Assembly: GCA_031555935.1 (NCBI GenBank)
Contig: JAVBTX010000020.1
Span: forward strand, 1 to 64,000
Source of the DNA: Roseburia_C sp031555935
GTDB lineage: Bacteria; Bacillota; Clostridia; Lachnospirales; Lachnospiraceae
Direction of reading: 5' to 3'
Length of the DNA stretch: 64,000 nucleotides
Each line of letters begins with the position of its first letter. Positions within the stretch are counted from its first letter, which is position 1. Shown in pieces: positions 36,445-45,695 of the stretch. A program made the position numbers and the translations under genes. The notes under the pieces are model-generated. The model did not search any database and had not been told where the DNA came from. It was given only the letters and a program-made list of their open reading frames with translations.

Positions 36445-37317
36445 CTACTTTTGTAAATCCGCTTTTTTAATATAATTCTCTGCTTCTTCTTTCGTTACTC
36501 CAAACCGTTTCTCCAGCTTCTGAATGATTCTATGCTGAGGAATATTTTCTTCTCGATTATCCAGTATCATGGCAATAATTCCCTGTTCTTTACCCTGTTG
36601 CTTACCGTTTTCAATTCCAATTTCCAGAATGTTCATCTCTATCGCCTCCCATTCCTCTGATGAACGTACTTCTTGCACAATACGATCCAACTCGATGATT
36701 CGGTCATCTTTTTTAATAATGTTTGGATTTGTTATGTTTGTCTCTTTCATATATTGTAACAAACTTATCAGCTCTGGTGAACCATTTTTGCTCGACATAT
36801 TTAAAAATATTTTCTTAGTCCCATCCTCTAATCGTAAATCCGGCAATTCTTCACAACACTCTGAAAATGTATATTTTGCACAATCTCTACCAAATATATC
36901 TTCTTGTGTGATAAAAATTATTATCGTTGCCGGCAGATTTCGGTACTTGGTCTTTTTGCCTGATTTTAATATTGGGCTATCCATTACTCCCTGATAAAAT
37001 CTTGCCCGCCGCGGAAGATTTTCATGGCTACTGTCATTTTGCATCTCCATATCAAATTGACGGTTAGTTATATCTAGTGCCCAGGCATCCAAACGAATTG
37101 CCCTTTTTCCTGATTTGTTCATTACTACCTGCTCAACTTTTACTTCCGTTAATTCAATATCTGGCTCATCCATAATGATACTTAAAACATTCTGATATGC
37201 AGTCTTATTATTCATAACAGACAAAAAGAGTGCAAAATCACTAAGGTTTACCTGTAAATCATCCGGCAGCAAGCTACGCATTTGTGTCATTTTTTCTTGT
37301 TCATTTTTCATAGGCAA
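36445..37317 (-). CDS. Rpn/YhgA-like PD-(D/E)XK family protein
   Basis: 290 aa. The N-terminal nuclease core includes R-L-D-A-W-A (D77) and D-M-E-M-Q (E91, Q93), the D...E-x-Q active-site pattern of the PD-(D/E)XK 'transposase'/Rpn family, with R-R-A-R-F-Y-Q-G just after. The C-terminal 60 residues are a charged helical tail containing G-K-Q-Q-G-K-E-Q-G. Family members are recombination-promoting nucleases, usually present in many copies per genome. The gene is alone, with its own terminator and a 5' leader containing several hairpins. Confidence 0.85.
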   Translation of the reverse strand: MPMKNEQEKMTQMRSLLPDDLQVNLSDFALFLSVMNNKTAYQNVLSIIMDEPDIELTEVKVEQVVMNKSGKRAIRLDAWALDITNRQFDMEMQNDSSHENLPRRARFYQGVMDSPILKSGKKTKYRNLPATIIIFITQEDIFGRDCAKYTFSECCEELPDLRLEDGTKKIFLNMSSKNGSPELISLLQYMKETNITNPNIIKKDDRIIELDRIVQEVRSSEEWEAIEMNILEIGIENGKQQGKEQGIIAMILDNREENIPQHRIIQKLEKRFGVTKEEAENYIKKADLQK

Positions 37318-37377
37318 TATTTCCTTTCTGTATAAGCAGGAAAAACTTGCCGATGCACTTCCTCCTGCTGTCTTTAG

Positions 37378-37434
37378 TTGCGAAGCAAGGAGTCCTACGG
37401 AATTATTCCGTCTGATGCTGTCACTATGACAGCA
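37378..37434 (-). other. Hairpin-rich 5' leader of the Rpn-like gene
   Basis: Consecutive inverted repeats upstream of the ATG: TGCTGTCATAGTGACAGCA (37416-37434), ACGGAATAATTCCGT (37397-37411), and a third stem in which CTCCTTGCT pairs with AGCAGGAG and TTGC/GCAA (from about 37363). Clustering of three perfect or near-perfect hairpins in under 80 bases suggests a structured RNA or a mobile-element end. No known riboswitch was recognised. Confidence 0.5.
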
Positions 37435-37508
37435 AAGAAGTTAGAATCTTAGATTTTTAGAAATCATTGCTTAATATTTATTATATCACCGGAACAAAAA
37501 AAAGCAAT

Positions 37509-37551
37509 AAAAAAAAGAAATCCCCACCGTTTATTCTACTTTAGGAATTTC
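37509..37551 (-). terminator. Terminator after carB
   Basis: Arms GAAATTCC/GGGATTTC on the minus strand with a 19-nt loop, followed by TTTTTTTT. It begins about 20 bases past the carB stop. Confidence 0.7.
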
Positions 37552-37569
37552 TCTTTTCTTTGGCGTATG

Positions 37570-40500
37570 CTATTTTGTTGTTACCGTTGCTATATCAATC
37601 AGATTCAATTCTTCCTCGGCATGTTCTAAGCTAGTTGCTAAAGCATTGGCCGTATCCATTGCCGTGATACAATATACACCCGTCTCTATCGCATTTCGGC
37701 GAATCAAGAATCCGTCACGGTTCTTATCACCATTTCCCTGCGTTGGGGTATCAATCACCAAATCAATTTTATGACCTAGAATCAAGTCCATGACGTTTGG
37801 TGATTCCTGAGTTATCTTATTGACACGGAGGGCATCGACACCATGCGCCTGCAAATATTTGGCCGTGCTTCTGGTCGCGTAGATTTTATAACCCAGCTTC
37901 ACAAAACGTCTGGCTACCTCAACCGCTTCTGGTTTGTCGGCATCCTTGACCGTCATTATCATCTGTTTGTGTTTTGGCAATTGCACGCCTGCGCCTAAGA
38001 AGGCTTTGTAAAGTGCCTCATTAAATGTCTTACCAATGCCAAGGCACTCGCCGGTCGATTTCATTTCCGGTCCTAAACTGATTTCAGCACCGCGAATTTT
38101 TTCAAAGGAAAATACTGGCATCTTGATAGCAATGTAATCTGCTTCCGGCTGCAAGCCCGGCTCATAGCCTAAGTCACGAATAGTATTACCAATCATTACC
38201 TTAGTCGCCAAATCAACAATTGGGATTCCGGTTACCTTACTAATATATGGTACAGTCCGTGAGGAACGAGGATTGACCTCAATCACATAGACTTCCTCAT
38301 CGATAACAATAAACTGAATATTAATTAATCCGACAACATGAAGGGCTTTTGCCAGCCTTCTGGTATACTCGGTTAATTTTTCTTTGACCACTGCATTAAT
38401 CGTTGGTGCCGGATAGACGGAAATACTATCACCGGAATGCACTCCGGTCCGCTCAATATGCTCCATAATGCCCGGAATTAAGATATCATTGCCGTCACAG
38501 ACAGCATCGACCTCGATTTCTTTTCCCTGCAAATATTTATCAACGAGGATTGGATGGTCCTGCGCAATGCGGTTGATGATACCAATAAATTCTTCCATTT
38601 CATCATCGTTAAAAGCAATCTTCATGCCCTGTCCACCAAGTACATAGGAGGGACGCACCAGCACCGGATAGCCCAGCTTGTTCGCTATCACTTTCGCTTC
38701 TTCGGCAGTATATACGGTTCCGCCAGCGGCGCGCGGAATCTCGGTTTCTTCTAATATTTTATCAAATAATTCACGGTCTTCGGCGGCATCCACATCCTCT
38801 GCCTTCGTTCCCAAAATCGGGACACCCATTTGCATTAAGCTTTCGGTTAACTTAATCGCGGTCTGACCGCCAAACTGCACCACGGCTCCGTCTGGTTTCT
38901 CGATATTGACAATGCTCTCGACATCCTCTGGGGTCAATGGTTCAAAGTAAAGCTTGTCAGCAATATCAAAATCGGTCGATACCGTCTCGGGATTGTTGTT
39001 AATGATGATCGTCTCATAGCCCTCTTTGGAAAATGCCCAGGTGCTGTGAACACTACAATAATCAAACTCAATTCCCTGCCCAATTCGAATTGGTCCGGAA
39101 CCAAGAACTAAAATTTTCTTGCGCTCGTTTGTCTCTACCGCTTCATTTTCACTGCCAAATACCGAGTAGTAATATGGGGTTGAAGCTTCAAACTCAGCCG
39201 CACAGGTATCTACCATTTTATAAGCGGCAACGATGTCGTTTTGATACCGCATTGCTTTGATTTCTGCCTCACTCCTGCCGGTTAATTTTGCAATGACATT
39301 GTCTGGATATTCGAGCCGCTTTGCTTCTTTTAAAAGCTCCACCGTCAGTTCTTCGTTTTTTAACTGCTGCTCCATCTCAACGAGAATCGCAATCTTATCA
39401 ATAAACCATCTGTCTACCTTGGTGATACGATGAATCTCATCGTAGCCAAAGCCGCGGCGCAATGCTTCGGCAATGGCAAAGATTCTGCGGTCATCAACCA
39501 CATAAAGCTCCATATTTAGTTCTGCATCGCTCATTTTGTCAAAGTCATAGGCAATGAGAGAATCGACGTGCTGCTCCAAGGAACGAATTGCTTTCATCAA
39601 TGCACCTTCGAAGTTATTACAGATACTCATCACCTCACCGGTTGCCTTCATCTGGGTAGTCAGCGTCCGTTTCGCGGTAATAAATTTATCAAATGGCAGC
39701 CGCGGTATTTTGACCACACAGTAATCTAGCATTGGCTCAAAGCTGGCGTAGGTCTTGCCGGTAATCGCATTTTTAATTTCGTCTAAAGTATATCCGAGCG
39801 CGATTTTGGCTGCTACCTTAGCAATCGGATAGCCAGTTGCCTTGGATGCAAGTGCCGAGGAACGGCTGACCCGCGGATTTACCTCAATGACACAGTATTC
39901 AAAGCTCGTTGGATGCAGCGCATACTGCACGTTACAGCCACCAGTAATATTTAGTTCGGAGATAATATTTAAAGCTGATGTTCGTAGCATCTGATATTCT
40001 TTATCACCCAAGGTCTGGGATGGTGCAACTACGATGGAATCACCGGTATGTACTCCGACCGGGTCGATATTCTCCATATTACAAACGGTGATGCAGTTAC
40101 CATTCGCATCACGCATTACTTCGTATTCGACCTCTTTCCAGCCAGCAATGCAACGCTCTACTAATACTTCTCCAACCCGGCTAAGGCGCAGTCCGTTGGT
40201 TAAAATATCAATCAGCTCGGTTTCATTATTTGCGATTCCGCCGCCGCTGCCGCCTAAGGTATAGGCCGGACGCAGTACGATTGGATAGCCGATGGTGTTG
40301 GTGAATTTAATGCCGTCTTCGACATTCGTCACCACCAAGGAGGATGCACATGGCTCACCGATTTTTTCCATCGTATCTTTAAACTCCTGACGGTCTTCGG
40401 CCTTACGGATGGTTTCCACAGTGGTTCCAATTAAGTTGATGCCATATTTTGCTAAAATGCCGGTTTCTTCTAATTCCATGCCCAGATTCAAACCAGCCTG

Positions 40501-40776
40501 ACCACCGAGCGTTGGCAGGATGCTATCCGGTTTTTCTTTGATGATAATTTGTTCTAACACCTTTACCGTCAATGGCTCGATATATACCTGGTCAGCAATC
40601 TCTTTGTCAGTCATGATTGTTGCTGGATTCGAGTTCACCAACACAACCTCGATGCCTTCTTCTTTTAAGGAACGGCATGCCTGAGTGCCAGCGTAGTCAA
40701 ACTCGGCTGCCTGTCCAATAATAATTGGACCAGAACCAATAACTAATACTTTTTTGATGTCCTTATTTTTCGGCAT
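37570..40776 (-). CDS. carB: Carbamoyl-phosphate synthase large subunit
   Basis: 1068 aa, the usual full length. Makes carbamoyl phosphate from bicarbonate, ATP and ammonia delivered by CarA, feeding pyrimidine and arginine synthesis in the cytoplasm. Two homologous ATP-grasp halves are visible: each starts with a V-L-(V/G)-x-G-S-G-P-I-x-I-G-Q motif (about 10-20 and 560-570) and has its own E-V-N-P-R-x-S-R motif. An MGS-like allosteric domain ends the protein (about 935-1068). The ATG overlaps the carA stop (TAATG). Confidence 0.97.
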   Translation of the reverse strand: MPKNKDIKKVLVIGSGPIIIGQAAEFDYAGTQACRSLKEEGIEVVLVNSNPATIMTDKEIADQVYIEPLTVKVLEQIIIKEKPDSILPTLGGQAGLNLGMELEETGILAKYGINLIGTTVETIRKAEDRQEFKDTMEKIGEPCASSLVVTNVEDGIKFTNTIGYPIVLRPAYTLGGSGGGIANNETELIDILTNGLRLSRVGEVLVERCIAGWKEVEYEVMRDANGNCITVCNMENIDPVGVHTGDSIVVAPSQTLGDKEYQMLRTSALNIISELNITGGCNVQYALHPTSFEYCVIEVNPRVSRSSALASKATGYPIAKVAAKIALGYTLDEIKNAITGKTYASFEPMLDYCVVKIPRLPFDKFITAKRTLTTQMKATGEVMSICNNFEGALMKAIRSLEQHVDSLIAYDFDKMSDAELNMELYVVDDRRIFAIAEALRRGFGYDEIHRITKVDRWFIDKIAILVEMEQQLKNEELTVELLKEAKRLEYPDNVIAKLTGRSEAEIKAMRYQNDIVAAYKMVDTCAAEFEASTPYYYSVFGSENEAVETNERKKILVLGSGPIRIGQGIEFDYCSVHSTWAFSKEGYETIIINNNPETVSTDFDIADKLYFEPLTPEDVESIVNIEKPDGAVVQFGGQTAIKLTESLMQMGVPILGTKAEDVDAAEDRELFDKILEETEIPRAAGGTVYTAEEAKVIANKLGYPVLVRPSYVLGGQGMKIAFNDDEMEEFIGIINRIAQDHPILVDKYLQGKEIEVDAVCDGNDILIPGIMEHIERTGVHSGDSISVYPAPTINAVVKEKLTEYTRRLAKALHVVGLINIQFIVIDEEVYVIEVNPRSSRTVPYISKVTGIPIVDLATKVMIGNTIRDLGYEPGLQPEADYIAIKMPVFSFEKIRGAEISLGPEMKSTGECLGIGKTFNEALYKAFLGAGVQLPKHKQMIMTVKDADKPEAVEVARRFVKLGYKIYATRSTAKYLQAHGVDALRVNKITQESPNVMDLILGHKIDLVIDTPTQGNGDKNRDGFLIRRNAIETGVYCITAMDTANALATSLEHAEEELNLIDIATVTTK

Positions 40777-41846
40777 TATTTTGTTCCTCCCATCATTTCG
40801 ATAAACCGGTCAAACAGATATGCGCTGTCCTGTGGTCCCGGGCATGCTTCTGGATGGAACTGCACGGTAAAAATATTTTTGCCGACATATTCCAAACCTT
40901 CATTGGTTCCATCATTTACATTGATAAAAGCGGGTTTCGCGATTTTTTCATCAAGAGTGTCTGTATCAACCACATAGCCGTGGTTCTGAGACGAGATATA
41001 GACGCGGTTCGTCTTTAAATCTTTAACTGGATGGTTCCCGCCCCGGTGTCCATATTTTAACCGGTGGGTATCTGCGCCTGTTGCCAATGCCATCAACTGA
41101 TGTCCAAGGCAGATTGCAAATATCGGTGTTTCAGATTCATAAAGTTTTTTCACTTCCGCGATGATTTCGGTACATTCCTTTGGATCTCCCGGTCCATTAC
41201 TGAGCATAATGCCGTCGGGATTTGCTGCTAAGATTTCAGCGGCACTGGTGTGCGCTGGATAGACGGTTACTTCACAACCTAAGTTATTTAATGATTGGGC
41301 AATATTTCTTTTCGCACCAAAGTCAAGCAATGCTACTTTTTTTCCCTGACCGCTTAATACATGTTTCTGATCGCAGGTCACTTGATCAACGACATTTCCA
41401 GTCTGATATGCTTTCAAACGAGATATCACTTCTTCCAGTTGATAATTCTCATCGGTTGTTATCATGCCGTTCATCGTCCCTTTTTCACGAAGTATTTTCG
41501 TCAAGGCTCTGGTGTCTATACCAGCGATTCCCGGAATGTCATTTGTCGTCAGGAAATCTCCAATCGTTCCTTCTGAGCGGAAGTTACTCGACATTCGCGA
41601 TATTTCCCGAACAATAAATCCATCCACCCACGGCCTGGCAGATTCCATATCCGGTGTAATTCCATAATTTCCAATTAATGGATATGTCATTACGACTGCT
41701 TGTCCCGCATAGGAGGGGTCCGACAACACCTCTAAATATCCTGTCATTGATGTGTTGAATACTATCTCACTAATGATTTCCCGGGTCGAACCAATGCTGG
41801 TCCCGGTAAATACGTTCCCATCTTCGAGTATCAGAAAAGCTTTCAT
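40776..41846 (-). CDS. carA: Carbamoyl-phosphate synthase small subunit (glutamine amidotransferase)
   Basis: 356 aa. N-terminal CPSase small-chain domain (about 1-130), then a class I glutamine amidotransferase domain with nucleophile Cys in F-A-I-C-L-G-H-Q (about 244) and catalytic His/Glu in F-H-P-E-A (about 331-335). Releases ammonia from glutamine and channels it to CarB. First gene of carAB; its leader contains hairpins and a good upstream promoter. Confidence 0.97.
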   Translation of the reverse strand: MKAFLILEDGNVFTGTSIGSTREIISEIVFNTSMTGYLEVLSDPSYAGQAVVMTYPLIGNYGITPDMESARPWVDGFIVREISRMSSNFRSEGTIGDFLTTNDIPGIAGIDTRALTKILREKGTMNGMITTDENYQLEEVISRLKAYQTGNVVDQVTCDQKHVLSGQGKKVALLDFGAKRNIAQSLNNLGCEVTVYPAHTSAAEILAANPDGIMLSNGPGDPKECTEIIAEVKKLYESETPIFAICLGHQLMALATGADTHRLKYGHRGGNHPVKDLKTNRVYISSQNHGYVVDTDTLDEKIAKPAFINVNDGTNEGLEYVGKNIFTVQFHPEACPGPQDSAYLFDRFIEMMGGTK

Positions 41847-41879
41847 TTATTCACCTTTGTCCTTTCTAATCTTGAATTT

Positions 41880-41985
41880 TTTCCAAAAAAAAAAATCCTT
41901 TTTTCCTTTTCGAACTGCTTCGTACCATCGTGCAGTTTTTGCCGAGTATCTAATATATAGACCGCCCCTAATGGAAGCGGTCTAA
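41880..41985 (-). promoter_or_regulatory. Structured leader of carAB
   Basis: Transcribed leader of about 155 nt. Hairpin TAGACCGC/GCGGTCTA (about 41952-41978) is followed by AAACTGC/GCAGTT (about 41924-41944) and then a run of about 12 T on the minus strand near 41886-41897. This could be a transcription attenuator. The PyrR binding-loop consensus and a T-box were looked for and not seen. Confidence 0.4.
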
Positions 41986-42011
41986 TGTTATTTGATACCT
42001 AAATTGTAAAA

Positions 42012-42040
42012 ATTTTATCACAATGGGAACTATATTTCAA
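42012..42040 (-). promoter_or_regulatory. Sigma-A promoter of carAB
   Basis: Minus strand TTGAAA (42035-42040), 17-bp spacer, TAAAAT (42012-42017), just downstream of the preceding gene's stop codon. Confidence 0.65.
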
Positions 42041-42047
42041 GCTTTTT

Positions 42048-42743
42048 TTATTTTATGTACTTCTCAATTATCCGCTGTTTGATTTCTAACATCGCATCTA
42101 AAGTCCGTTGTGAGCTGGTAAAAAATTCAATGTCTCTCACATCACGCAAATCTACTGGCAATTCTTTAATTGGTACGGAGCTGTCATTGGTTAAATCCAA
42201 ATACTCAAAAAAAGAACCATTGAATTGATAGATATCTTCTTTTAAATAATCATTAATGATTGCTGGCGAAAAAAAAGCCAGATAGGTATGACCAGGCTGC
42301 ATTACATTTTTAACAGAACGGCATTCTAATACATTGCTCTCATCATTCATCATAAATACAGGTCCGCTATAAATCGACAGCGTTTTCTGTTCTAGGTTCT
42401 TATCCCCAAGCGTTACTTGCTCCACGATAACCTCCTGGCAAAGAGTAAAATTATATGGACGAATAGTTCCGGTCGGCTTCACAATTGCTATAATTGCATG
42501 ATTCTCATCTGCAAATAAAACCATTTCATTTACATAGGAATCCATATATTCAATAAAACCATCATAAAATTCGTCCGTAAAAATACATTCTGCATCAATA
42601 TCCAATTGATACAACTGTTCTAGTGTCCTGACATCTTGGATGCCACATTTTGACATGCTTGCTTTTCCCACCTGTCCAAGCAGTGCCGCTGTAAGTATAA
42701 GGACAAGCTGAAAAACAAGAAAACGTTTTATTTTTGTGTCCAT
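42048..42743 (-). CDS. Membrane-anchored protein of unknown function, last gene of the secreted-protein/ABC cluster
   Basis: 231 aa. One N-terminal hydrophobic helix (about 8-26) could be a signal anchor; the rest is a soluble, acidic extracytoplasmic domain with two Cys near the N-terminus (about 33 and 53) and two more at about 102 and 141. No family recognised. The start overlaps the ATPase gene by 16 bp with GAGGTG upstream, so it belongs to that operon. A role as partner or immunity component of the transporter is an inference from position only. Confidence 0.6.
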   Translation of the reverse strand: MDTKIKRFLVFQLVLILTAALLGQVGKASMSKCGIQDVRTLEQLYQLDIDAECIFTDEFYDGFIEYMDSYVNEMVLFADENHAIIAIVKPTGTIRPYNFTLCQEVIVEQVTLGDKNLEQKTLSIYSGPVFMMNDESNVLECRSVKNVMQPGHTYLAFFSPAIINDYLKEDIYQFNGSFFEYLDLTNDSSVPIKELPVDLRDVRDIEFFTSSQRTLDAMLEIKQRIIEKYIK

Positions 42744-43378
42744 TCACCACACCTCAATTCCCCATTATTCATCGAATAAATCTCTTCACATAAAAGGGCG
42801 ATATCCTCCTTATTGTGACTCGCTACCACCACCAATGCACCACGTTCAGCCTCTTCCCGAATGATACCACGAATCAGCTCGACACCGCTCTCATCTAGCG
42901 CATTCGTCGGCTCATCCAACAGAAGTACCTCTGGTTTTTCCATGATTGCCTGGGCTATTAAAATGCGCTGTTTCATGCCTAGAGAATACTTCTTCACAGT
43001 TCTTTTATCGTCTGGCTCCAGCCCGACTCTTTCGATGGCTTCTTTTATTTCAGCGTCTCCAATCAACTGATTTACTCCAGCCAAAAATCGTAAATTCTGA
43101 AAACCAGTAAACTCTGGATATAGACCGGCATTCTCAATGATGATTCCCAACCGGTCAATATTGGGGATATCTTTGTACAGCTCTTTGCCTTTTACCATGA
43201 CTTTTCCAGACGTAGGATGTATCAATCCACTTAATGCCCGAATCAGCATTGTCTTGCCCGAACCATTCCGCCCCACCAAGCCATATATTTTCCCATACTC
43301 CAGGGTTAAGTTAATATCCTTTAAAATATCCTTTTCTTTCATTCTTTTGCATAAGTTTTCTACAACCAATTGCTCCAT
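42728..43378 (-). CDS. ABC transporter ATP-binding protein
   Basis: 216 aa from ATG 43378 (AAAGGAA eight bases upstream; 13 bp after the preceding stop). Walker A G-R-N-G-S-G-K-T, a signature-like motif Y-S-L-G-M-K-Q-R and Walker B V-L-L-L-D-E-P-T-N-A-L-D. It is a short single-domain ATPase of the BcrA/lantibiotic-immunity type without a C-terminal extension. Likely partners are the two multi-span proteins encoded upstream. Confidence 0.9.
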   Translation of the reverse strand: MEQLVVENLCKRMKEKDILKDINLTLEYGKIYGLVGRNGSGKTMLIRALSGLIHPTSGKVMVKGKELYKDIPNIDRLGIIIENAGLYPEFTGFQNLRFLAGVNQLIGDAEIKEAIERVGLEPDDKRTVKKYSLGMKQRILIAQAIMEKPEVLLLDEPTNALDESGVELIRGIIREEAERGALVVVASHNKEDIALLCEEIYSMNNGELRCGEWTQK

Positions 43379-43391
43379 GCTCAGTTTCCTT

Positions 43392-44183
43392 TCATCCATC
43401 GTTTTCTTTCTGCATCAGTCCCACCTCTAATGAGTTCACATATCGCGCCCCCAACCAAATGATAACACCGTTTAACACCAGATAGTATATCGTTGCTATC
43501 AGCTTCATCCAACTGTCTTCTGACATGTTTAAAATAATTGCCTCCACTGGATTCAATAATGAAAAATACGGGTGTTCTGCTAACCAAATCATATTATTGT
43601 CAGACATCACCACGATTGATATCAGTATCAATATTAGCGTATAGACACAGATAAATCCGATACTGCTGTTATACCTGATTGTCAAAAAGTTGGTTAGCAA
43701 CGTCGTCGCCGTTAGGAATAGAGTGACAAAAATAAACAGTGTTCCCAGCATTTTGACAGACTCAATATCCAGCGGATAATTCGAACTCCACACACATGTT
43801 GCTAAAAGCGTCGCCAAAAACAGAAATGTATAAACGGCTGCGAAGATTGCCACCGCAACGACATTTTTATAAAACCATTTTTTCCGGTCCTTTAATCTTG
43901 AAAACAAATAAACACTGCTGACTTGAAAATCCCGATAAATATAGGTTCCATACAACATAATAAAGATAAAAATATAGTACATCCGATCCATCAATAAAAT
44001 AAAAATTCTGATATCACCAATCATTGCATCTCCAAATAATGCATAAGCTAGCATCTCTCCCACGCTGGAATCAACACCACCCGCCGTTAGAAGGGCGTCA
44101 ATCTGAAATAGGAATGCAATCGGAACAATGAAAAATACTTTCCATAAATATGTCGTCTTGATATTTACTTTTTGTTTACTCAT
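43392..44183 (-). CDS. Multi-span membrane protein, probable ABC permease subunit
   Basis: 263 aa with about six hydrophobic helices and short loops; no family motif recognised. It is the second of two adjacent membrane proteins before the ATPase gene, and size and topology fit ABC-2-like permeases for bacteriocin or peptide transport. The stop codon lies 13 bp before the ATPase start. Confidence 0.7.
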   Translation of the reverse strand: MSKQKVNIKTTYLWKVFFIVPIAFLFQIDALLTAGGVDSSVGEMLAYALFGDAMIGDIRIFILLMDRMYYIFIFIMLYGTYIYRDFQVSSVYLFSRLKDRKKWFYKNVVAVAIFAAVYTFLFLATLLATCVWSSNYPLDIESVKMLGTLFIFVTLFLTATTLLTNFLTIRYNSSIGFICVYTLILILISIVVMSDNNMIWLAEHPYFSLLNPVEAIILNMSEDSWMKLIATIYYLVLNGVIIWLGARYVNSLEVGLMQKENDG

Positions 44184-44209
44184 TTTAAACGCCCTTCTTC
44201 AAATCGCTT

Positions 44210-45073
44210 TTATAGCTGATCCAAACGGCTCATCCGCCAGACTCCAATCATTGAAAAAAGAAATAATATCAAACAAACGCCTAGAAAAAACCATGCACTT
44301 CTTCCAAATGATATATTTACTGATACATAATTCAAGAGTCTGGTGTTCACATATTGGTTTGAATTACTGAGTTGGGTATTTAATTTTGTCGTACCCAAAA
44401 ACAAGAGATAAGTGATAATGAATAGGGTAACTTTATTATACTTTACCAAATACGAACATGCCAAACCAAAAATACCAAGCAGACCTGCAAATATAGAAAT
44501 AAAAAATGTATACAGTACATTATATAAAAATGGACTGAAGATATAAACCTCCAAAAATGACATTCCTGTGTTCGCTGTTGGAATAGTTATCATGCTGCCT
44601 ATCAATTGTTGACAATACCCGATATCATTATAATATCCAAAGTTCGTGTATCCGTTTTCAATAAATGTAGTATTTGTTAAAATCAAATTCATCATCAGCG
44701 GCACAAATAGAATAAGAAATCCACCTAAAAAACAGGCGATCATCTGTGAACGATAATAATCTTTTGCTCCCATCTTCACCTGAAGCAGCATACCCATTTT
44801 GGTCTTTTTATCATTCAAATAAGAAAATGAAAAAGGAAACAGTACCAGAAACGGAAACAGACTGTCAAAATACCAAAAATAATTTCCGCGATCATTTAAT
44901 ATAAACAAACTACTAGCTGACAATATTGCCGATATATCCATATTCATGTTCGAATAAATATTTAACAAATATACTGTAAGCGCATATAACATCATGATGG
45001 TGAATGAAATTCGAAAGCTCTTTTTTCTTATCATGATATATAATTGAACTTTAATTTTGCTTTTAATTTTCAC
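44210..45073 (-). CDS. Multi-span membrane protein, probable ABC permease subunit
   Basis: 287 aa, about six helices. A basic N-terminus (M-K-I-K-S-K-I-K) precedes the first helix at about 22-42, and an external loop lies between helices 1 and 2. It is probably the partner of the 263-aa membrane protein. There is a 105-bp gap to the upstream secreted-protein gene that contains a weak possible promoter (TTGACT, 16-bp spacer, TAATAT) but no clear terminator. Confidence 0.7.
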   Translation of the reverse strand: MKIKSKIKVQLYIMIRKKSFRISFTIMMLYALTVYLLNIYSNMNMDISAILSASSLFILNDRGNYFWYFDSLFPFLVLFPFSFSYLNDKKTKMGMLLQVKMGAKDYYRSQMIACFLGGFLILFVPLMMNLILTNTTFIENGYTNFGYYNDIGYCQQLIGSMITIPTANTGMSFLEVYIFSPFLYNVLYTFFISIFAGLLGIFGLACSYLVKYNKVTLFIITYLLFLGTTKLNTQLSNSNQYVNTRLLNYVSVNISFGRSAWFFLGVCLILFLFSMIGVWRMSRLDQL

Positions 45074-45178
45074 TTAATGTAATCCTTTCCAGATATTATT
45101 TATATCAACCTCTTAGTCAATAAGCTTTCTATACAAAGAATGGAAGTGTTCCAACATTATAACTATATGTTTCTTTTT

Positions 45179-45592
45179 CTAATTAGCAGTGAAATATCCG
45201 GTTACTATACAACCCAGAAGCGGATTATTGCCAAATCCAATTAAATTGAATGGTGTTCCCATCATTCTAAATTTATCATCTACAAGTCGCATACCCGTTG
45301 GGCTATTTAGTTCTATCGGCATTGAATGACACGCAGTTTCGGAACCCGATGCTAGAGTACATCGAATTTGTTGATAATCACTGCTAGAGCCATCCGCTTT
45401 TAGTATACTCGTTACACTTACAACAGGATTATCTCTATTGATGGATTTTGTTTCTTTGGCAATTGATTTTGCCAATTGACCAACAGGCAAACTTACCCGA
45501 TAGAAGTTAGTCATTGCATTTACATTCATCGATAATAATGCAATCAGCAATATCGGTGATGCAATTTTTAGTAATATTTTTTTCACTCTCAT
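45179..45592 (-). CDS. Small secreted protein heading an ABC-transporter cluster
   Basis: 137 aa. Signal peptide about 1-27 (M-R-V-K-K-I... V-N-A). The mature part of about 110 residues has three Cys (R-C-T-L, T-A-C-H and L-G-C-I contexts) and a Gly/Pro-rich, hydrophobic end. No family recognised. A GGAGG SD stands nine bases before the ATG. The promoter carries two tandem 0A boxes over the -35. Together with four downstream transporter-type genes, the layout resembles bacteriocin or killing-factor operons, such as the Spo0A-linked skf and sdp loci of Bacillus subtilis; homology to those is not claimed. Confidence 0.7.
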   Translation of the reverse strand: MRVKKILLKIASPILLIALLSMNVNAMTNFYRVSLPVGQLAKSIAKETKSINRDNPVVSVTSILKADGSSSDYQQIRCTLASGSETACHSMPIELNSPTGMRLVDDKFRMMGTPFNLIGFGNNPLLGCIVTGYFTAN

Positions 45593-45695
45593 TTTCTAAA
45601 ACCTCCATGAATTTTTATTTTTAGAACACTCCCATTCTTTTGCACATTACAAATTTTTACATTTTTTTCACATATGTTTATCATACCCTTGCCAC

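Noticed and set aside
41847..42010. PyrR binding loop or T-box in the carAB leader
   Set aside because: Neither the conserved PyrR loop nor the T-box sequence is present; only generic hairpins are seen.
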